Part shown: positions 59,549-64,000 of the stretch, piece after piece
Numbering within the stretch: position 1 is the stretch's first letter
Layout of the letters: every line of letters starts with the position of its first letter
Source of the DNA: JAHRAW01 sp963693025
GTDB lineage: Bacteria; Pseudomonadota; Gammaproteobacteria; Arenicellales; Poriferihabitantaceae
NCBI GenBank assembly: GCA_963693025.1
Contig: OY843749.1
Coordinates: 1,860,001 to 1,924,000 of the forward strand
Direction of reading: 5' to 3'
Length of the DNA: 64,000 bases
Position numbers and translations under genes: made by a program
The notes under the pieces: model-generated
Seen by the model: the letters and a program-made list of their open reading frames with translations, nothing else
Databases searched by the model: none
What the model was told of the DNA's origin: nothing

Positions 59549-60751
59549 ATGAGGCACTATTCGCGCAACGATAACCCGCGCTTGGCGGGACAACGCGTCA
59601 TGCCCGAATTCGCCCAACACACCATCTCCCCAAGCCCCGGTTTTGCCGAACGCCGCATTCGGAAAATGCTGGCGGGGACGACGCTTGAAATCGACGGGCC
59701 CAATCCGTGGGACCCGCAAATCCACCGCCGGGAATTTTTCAAGCGCGTGCTGATTGACGGCTCAAAGGGGCTGGGCGAGTCTTATATGGACGGCTGGTGG
59801 GACAGCGAGCAACTGGATGAGATGTATAACCGGCTGCTGCGCTCGCCGCGGATTCAGCGGCAGCAATTCGCCGGCTACATCGCTCCCTATCTGCTGTCGT
59901 GCGTCGCCAATCTGCAAAAACGCGCGCGCGCTTTTCAGGTCGGCGAGGCGCACTACGATCTCGGCAACGACATTTTCGAGGCGATGCTGGATGAGCGCAT
60001 GGTGTATACCTGCGGATACTGGCGCAACGCCGACAATCTGGATGACGCGCAGCGGCACAAACTCGAACTGGTGTGCCGCAAACTCAACCTGCAGCCGGGC
60101 ATGCGCGTGCTGGACATCGGTTGCGGCTGGGGCAGTTTCGCCAAATACGCGGTCGAGAACTTTGGCGTCGAGGTGGTCGGCGTGACCGTGTCAAAGCAGC
60201 AAGTGGAACAAGGCGGCGAACTGTGCCGCGGGCTGCCGGTTGAGTTGCGGCTGCAGGATTACCGCGACGTGGACGAGCAGTTTGACGCCATCGTCTCGCT
60301 CGGCATGTTCGAGCACGTCGGACACAAAAATTACCGCGCCTATATGCGCGTGGTGCGCCGCTGCCTCAAGGACAAATGCCGCTTTCTGCTGCACACCATC
60401 GGCAAGAATGCATCCTACAAAGGCGTCGACCCGTGGATCGCCAAATACATCTTCCCCAACGGCGAAATCCCCTCGCTCAAACAAATTTCATCCGCGCTCG
60501 AATCGCTGATGGTGATTGAAGACGTCCACAACTTCGGCCCCGACTACGACAAGACGCTGATGGCATGGTTCGCCAACTTCCACCGCGCCTGGCCGCAACT
60601 GAAACAAAACTATTCGGAGCGCTTTTACCGCATGTGGAAATACTACCTGCACGTCTGCGCCGGCGCCTTCCGCGCGCGCAACCTGCAACTATGGCAAATC
60701 GTCATCTCCAACGGCGAACCGGAAGGGGTGTATCGCAGGCCGGATGTGTAG
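59549..60751 (+). CDS. cfa: Cyclopropane-fatty-acyl-phospholipid synthase
   Basis: 400 residues from ATG 59549 (an inner ATG at 59600, MPEFAQ, is plausible). It adds a methylene bridge to unsaturated acyl chains of membrane phospholipids using AdoMet. Motifs: LDIGCGWGSFAKYAVENFGV, LQDYRDVDEQFDAIVSLGMFEHVGHKNY, and the C-terminal YYLHVCAGAFRARNLQLWQIV. The N-terminal lid domain is present. It stands alone between polA and a repeat. Confidence 0.94.
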   Translation: MRHYSRNDNPRLAGQRVMPEFAQHTISPSPGFAERRIRKMLAGTTLEIDGPNPWDPQIHRREFFKRVLIDGSKGLGESYMDGWWDSEQLDEMYNRLLRSPRIQRQQFAGYIAPYLLSCVANLQKRARAFQVGEAHYDLGNDIFEAMLDERMVYTCGYWRNADNLDDAQRHKLELVCRKLNLQPGMRVLDIGCGWGSFAKYAVENFGVEVVGVTVSKQQVEQGGELCRGLPVELRLQDYRDVDEQFDAIVSLGMFEHVGHKNYRAYMRVVRRCLKDKCRFLLHTIGKNASYKGVDPWIAKYIFPNGEIPSLKQISSALESLMVIEDVHNFGPDYDKTLMAWFANFHRAWPQLKQNYSERFYRMWKYYLHVCAGAFRARNLQLWQIVISNGEPEGVYRRPDV

Positions 60752-60911
60752 GGGAGGTTGCGCGGGTCAGGCTTTGCGGGAATGACGGCGGGGTGGGCGG
60801 TGGGAATGGCGGCTTACTCGCCGCCTGCTTCGCCTGCTCGATTTGGGTTACGCGGAAATTCCAATGCGCTCGTCCTCTCGAGCGTTAGTGTCCGTTGTCG
60901 CCGCGCCCCGC

Positions 60912-61112
60912 CGTCATTCTCGAGCGTTAGTGTCCGTTGCCGCCGCGCTTTTTCTTTTTAAGCGGCGGCTTACGGACACTTGCGTCCTCGGGAATCTCCC
61001 TAAGACTGGCACGGGCTTTGTTGGAATTCTCGGTAGCCTTAGGGAGATTCCCGAAGGCGATGAAAAATATGGTCGCTGGCGCTCCCTATTTTTCTATCGT
61101 TCGAGAATGACG
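60912..61112 (+). repeat. MITE-like repeat, full-length copy with a partial left copy
   Basis: Forward-oriented, 201 bp, complete with both termini and all stems. A partial left end (60871-60909, CGTCCTCTCGAGCG ... TCGCCGCGCCCC) is joined outside it, as though a second insertion or recombination hit the same target. In 60752-60870 there is the GCGGGAATGACGG motif and no gene. Confidence 0.86.
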
Positions 61113-61129
61113 GGGTTGGGGGCTCCCTA

Positions 61130-61297
61130 TTAACAAAATTCTTCGATATATAACTCGGTTGCTTCGCGTAAATTGGCGAGCGCTTCTTCGATGGATTCAC
61201 CTTGCGTATGCGTTCCGGTTTCCGGATTCATTGCGATGAATCCGCCTTCCTCGGCGGGGGTTAGTATGGCGGTTAACCGCACGGTTGAGTTTCCCAT
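61130..61297 (-). CDS. HicB-like small protein
   Basis: 55 residues from ATG 61297 to TAA 61130. The sequence MGNSTVRLTAILTPAEEGGF, IAMNPETGTHTQGESIEEAL and a final helix ANLREATELYIEEFC follows the HicB N-terminal fold (antitoxin of HicA RNase toxins). The HicA partner and the DNA-binding C-terminus are absent, so it may be an orphan HicB. It begins 13 bp after the ABC ATPase stop. The repeat copy at 60912-61112 ends 17 bp from its stop. Confidence 0.72.
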   Translation of the reverse strand: MGNSTVRLTAILTPAEEGGFIAMNPETGTHTQGESIEEALANLREATELYIEEFC

Positions 61298-61310
61298 AGC
61301 GGTGACCACA

Positions 61311-63002
61311 TCAATTCCCCGCCGCCGCCATCCCGCCTTTGGCTCGGCGGTTGGCGAGTACGTTGTCCATCCAGTCGGGGTCCATTTCGGGGACTGAGGA
61401 GAGTAGCAGGTCGGTGTATTCGTGGTAGGGCGGGGCGAAGATTTGGTCTTTGGGTCCCTGTTCGACGATGCGCCCCTCTAACATCACGATGACTTCGTCG
61501 GCGATGGCGTTGACCGTGGCGAGGTCGTGCGTGATGAACATGTAGGCGAGGTTGAGTTCCTGCTGCAGGCGGTCGAGCAGTTTGAGTATGCCTTCGGCGA
61601 CCAACTGGTCGAGCGCCGAGGTGACTTCGTCGCAGATGATGAAGGTCGGGTTGGCGGCGAGCGCGCGGGCGATGCAGATGCGTTGTTTCTGACCGCCGGA
61701 CAATTCGCCCGGCAGGCGGTCGAGGAAGCGGTCGGGGTCCATCTCGATCATGTCCATCAACTCGCGCAGCCGCCGCTCTTTTTCCGCGCCCTCCAAACCG
61801 AGATAGAAAGACAGCGGACGACCGACGATTTCGCGGATTTTCTGGCGCGGATTGACCGCCGTGTCCGCCATCTGGTAAATCATCTGCGCCTGGCGCAGTT
61901 GCTCCTTGTTGCGCTTGCGGTAGTCGCGCGGGTAGCGCACGCCGTCGTAATACACATCGCCCTGCTTGGGCGGCAGCAGCCCGGTAATCACCCTGGCGGT
62001 GGTGCTTTTGCCGCTGCCGGATTCGCCGACCACGGCCACGGTGTGCCCGCGATGCACCTCAAAATCGACCTCATACAACACCGTCAACGGACCATACGCG
62101 GCGGTCACGTTCTCCACGCGAATCAGCGGCGTGTCCTCGGGCGGCGGCGCGACTTCCTGCTTTCTGAACGAGCGCACCGCCCACAGCGACTTGGTGTAAT
62201 CCTTCTCGGGCGCCGACAGCATCTTGCGCGTCCCGGCTTCCTCCACGGTCTCGCCGTAGCGCAGCACCATGATTTTGTCCGCCATCTGCGCGACCACCGC
62301 GAGGTCGTGCGTGATATAAATCGCCGCGCAGTTGAACTGCTCGACAATGTCGCGCATGGTCACCAGCACCTCGATTTGCGTGGTGACGTCGAGGGCGGTG
62401 GTCGGCTCGTCGAAAATCAGCAGGTCGGGGCGGCACGAAAGCGCCATCGCCGTCATCGCGCGCTGCAGTTGCCCGCCGGAGACTTGATGCGGATAGCGAA
62501 AGCCGATTTCGCCGGGCGTCGGCATTTTAATCTTGGCGTATAAATCCTTGGCGTCGGCATACGCCGCCTCGCGGCTTCCGACGCCGTGCTCGACCACGGT
62601 CTCGGCGAACTGGTCGATTAACTTGTGCGCCGGGTTGAACGATGCGGCGGCGCTTTGCGCCACATAGGCGATGCGCGACCCGCGCAGTTTGCGCCTTTCT
62701 TCTTCCGACGCCGCCACCAGGTCGAGGCCGTCGAACACGACGCTGCCGCCGTTGATGCGGCAGCCCGGTTTGGCGTAGCCCATGGCGGCGATACCGATGG
62801 TCGATTTGCCGGCGCCGGATTCGCCAATCAAGCCGAGCACCTCGCCGCGATGCAAGGTCAGGTCAACGCCCTTGACGATTTGGTGCCACTCCTCGTCCGA
62901 GAAACCTTCGATGCAAAGTCCGCGGATTTCCAGCAACGGCGTGCCCTCAGTGGACGGCTTTGCCTTTGCCTTCGCAACGAACGGCTTCACCTCAGTGTTC
63001 AT
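61311..63002 (-). CDS. Oligopeptide/nickel-type ABC transporter, fused double ATPase
   Basis: 563 residues with two complete nucleotide-binding domains in one chain (DppD-DppF or GsiA-like). Domain 1 (about 25-270): Walker A GESGAGKSTIG, signature VSGGQLQRAMTAMAL, LLIFDEPTTALD. Domain 2 (about 300-545): Walker A GESGSGKSTTA, signature LSGGQKQRICIARAL, FIICDEVTSALD. It energises uptake of peptides or similar solutes. The start overlaps the permease gene end by 11 bp. Confidence 0.92.
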   Translation of the reverse strand: MNTEVKPFVAKAKAKPSTEGTPLLEIRGLCIEGFSDEEWHQIVKGVDLTLHRGEVLGLIGESGAGKSTIGIAAMGYAKPGCRINGGSVVFDGLDLVAASEEERRKLRGSRIAYVAQSAAASFNPAHKLIDQFAETVVEHGVGSREAAYADAKDLYAKIKMPTPGEIGFRYPHQVSGGQLQRAMTAMALSCRPDLLIFDEPTTALDVTTQIEVLVTMRDIVEQFNCAAIYITHDLAVVAQMADKIMVLRYGETVEEAGTRKMLSAPEKDYTKSLWAVRSFRKQEVAPPPEDTPLIRVENVTAAYGPLTVLYEVDFEVHRGHTVAVVGESGSGKSTTARVITGLLPPKQGDVYYDGVRYPRDYRKRNKEQLRQAQMIYQMADTAVNPRQKIREIVGRPLSFYLGLEGAEKERRLRELMDMIEMDPDRFLDRLPGELSGGQKQRICIARALAANPTFIICDEVTSALDQLVAEGILKLLDRLQQELNLAYMFITHDLATVNAIADEVIVMLEGRIVEQGPKDQIFAPPYHEYTDLLLSSVPEMDPDWMDNVLANRRAKGGMAAAGN

Positions 63003-63888
63003 CTTTCAACCCACTCGTTTTGTGCAAGAACCAGTCAACCACGAAGTTGACGCCGATGGTCAGCAGCGCAATCGCGCCCGCCGGCAGCAGCGGGGTGATG
63101 TCGCCGTAGGTGATGAGCGTGGCGTTGTCGCGCACCATCGAGCCCCAGTCGGCGGTCGGCGGCTGCAAGCCGAGCCCGAGGAAACTGAGCGCGCTGATGG
63201 TCAGGAACACGAAGCAGAAGCGCAAGCCGAACTCGGCGACCAGCGGCGGCATGATGTTGGGCAGCACTTCCTTCACCGTAATCCACGACACGCCCTCGCC
63301 GCGCAGGCGCGCCGATTCAATATAGTCCATCACCACCACGTTGACGCTGACCGCGCGCGAGATGCGGAACACGCGCGTGGAGTCGAGCACGCCGATGACG
63401 ATGATGAGCGTCCAGTAACCGGTGCCGAAAATAGTCAGCAGTAGCATCGCAAAAATGAGCGCCGGGATGGCCATCAGCACATCCACGGTGCGACTCATGA
63501 TTTGGTCATACCAGCCGCCCAGCACCGCCGCCATGATACCGGCGGTGCCGCCGAGGAAGAACGCCAGCAGCGTGGTGATGAGGGCGATGCCGACGGTGTT
63601 GCGCGCGCCGTAAATCAGGCGCGTCGCCATGTCGCGCCCGAGATTGTCGGTGCCGAGCAGAAACTCGCCGCCTTCATAGAGCCACAGACTGAACTCCGGT
63701 CCGACGATTTCCGATTCGCCATACGGCGCCAGCAAAGGCGCGAAAAGCGCAACGAACAAGTAGGCAATGATGACCACCAGCCCGAACTGCGCCGACAGCG
63801 GCGCCTTCTTGAGTTCGCGCCAGGCGAGCGCGACGCCGCCTTGCCGCGGCGGGCGGACGGATTCGGTGGCGGTCGTCGGCTCCGTCAT
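62992..63888 (-). CDS. ABC transporter permease, DppC-like
   Basis: 298 residues from ATG 63888. Six TM helices typical of the BPD_transp_1 family with an N-terminal extension (OppC_N-like: LKKAPLSAQFGLVVIIAYLFVA). The EAA loop (ESARLRGEGVSWITVKEVLPNIM) that contacts the ATPase is present, as are FLLGTDNLGRDMATRLIYG and LSFLGLGLQPPTADWGSMVRDN. It overlaps both neighbours in the operon. Confidence 0.92.
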   Translation of the reverse strand: MTEPTTATESVRPPRQGGVALAWRELKKAPLSAQFGLVVIIAYLFVALFAPLLAPYGESEIVGPEFSLWLYEGGEFLLGTDNLGRDMATRLIYGARNTVGIALITTLLAFFLGGTAGIMAAVLGGWYDQIMSRTVDVLMAIPALIFAMLLLTIFGTGYWTLIIVIGVLDSTRVFRISRAVSVNVVVMDYIESARLRGEGVSWITVKEVLPNIMPPLVAEFGLRFCFVFLTISALSFLGLGLQPPTADWGSMVRDNATLITYGDITPLLPAGAIALLTIGVNFVVDWFLHKTSGLKDEH

Positions 63889-64000
63889 TTGGGATGCAGC
63901 AGCCTCGGGTTGGTCAGGATGGAGAGAATGTCGGCGGTCAGATTCAGCAACACATAAGTGGCGGCGAACACCAATGAGCACGCTTGCACCACCGGCAGGT
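63885..64000 (-). CDS. ABC transporter permease, DppB-like, C-terminal end (partial)
   Basis: Minus-strand frame open to the right edge; it ends ...VFAATYVLLNLTADILSILTNPRLLHPK and stops at 63885-63887, overlapping the DppC-like ATG by four bases. The text is the last TM helix and conserved (D/N)PR tail of the first permease of these transporters. The 5' part and the substrate-binding protein lie beyond the window. Confidence 0.8.
   Translation of the reverse strand, partial: LPVVQACSLVFAATYVLLNLTADILSILTNPRLLHPK

Overview
The window reads as chromosomal DNA of a GC-rich gammaproteobacterium. The conserved blocks fmdB-aspS / yebC-ruvC-ruvA-ruvB-ybgC-tolQRAB-pal-cpoB, glyQ-glyS-gmhB-plsC and DUF2782-polA are the gene orders expected in that class. 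No cultured genus is recognised. Taurine:pyruvate aminotransferase, several DNA-modification loci and a large load of dispersed repeats would fit a marine or host-associated lineage, but that is inference.

Layout. 0-2.6 kb: end of a sugar nucleotidyltransferase, fmdB, aspS. 2.6-7.1 kb: a compact four-gene island of lower GC (cytosine-5 DNA methyltransferase, MORC/MutL-like GHKL ATPase, a protein of unknown family, a DUF6339-like protein) inserted into the otherwise conserved aspS/yebC block; it is the best candidate here for an undescribed defence-type system. 7.6-16.2 kb: yebC, the Holliday-junction genes ruvCAB and the complete Tol-Pal operon. 16.5-18.3 kb: a multi-spanning GT-C-like membrane protein whose upstream ATG is followed directly by a run of 19 C, arranged like a phase-variable gene and out of frame in this sequence. 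19-28.1 kb: tRNA-Lys, a flavin reductase with a degenerate Nudix-like tail, a ThDP enzyme, sufS-sufE, ridA, recG, ubiA. 28.5-29.8 kb: an AT-rich cassette (HARE-HTH putative nuclease plus a 63-aa protein) that seems to have split an older lipoprotein gene. 29.9-31.3 kb: Nudix hydrolase and rsmA. 31.4-33.3 kb: an AT-rich type II restriction-modification pair. 33.3-42.8 kb: plsC, gmhB, mazG-like, glyS, glyQ, pgi, galE, tRNA-Met, taurine:pyruvate aminotransferase. 43.2-50.2 kb: a lower-GC surface-glycan cluster (five glycosyltransferases, a duplicated fragment, a P-loop protein, a methyltransferase, a PUA/EVE-like protein). 50.3-60.8 kb: uvrD-type helicase, a 56-aa conserved protein, a PdsR/PdsS-like two-component system, DUF2782, polA, cfa. 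61.1-64 kb: HicB-like protein and part of an oligopeptide/nickel-type ABC transporter.

Most of the larger intergenic gaps carry one MITE-like repeat of about 200 bp with 12-bp terminal inverted repeats and nested perfect stems. I count nine full-length copies, four of them in one tandem array, plus halves, deleted forms and a chimera. Together with three foreign DNA-modification cassettes, homopolymer and hexanucleotide tracts and local duplications, this indicates a genome shaped by repeat expansion and horizontal insertion into otherwise conserved housekeeping order. Starts were chosen by homology, operon overlaps and signal peptides; no computation or database search was run.
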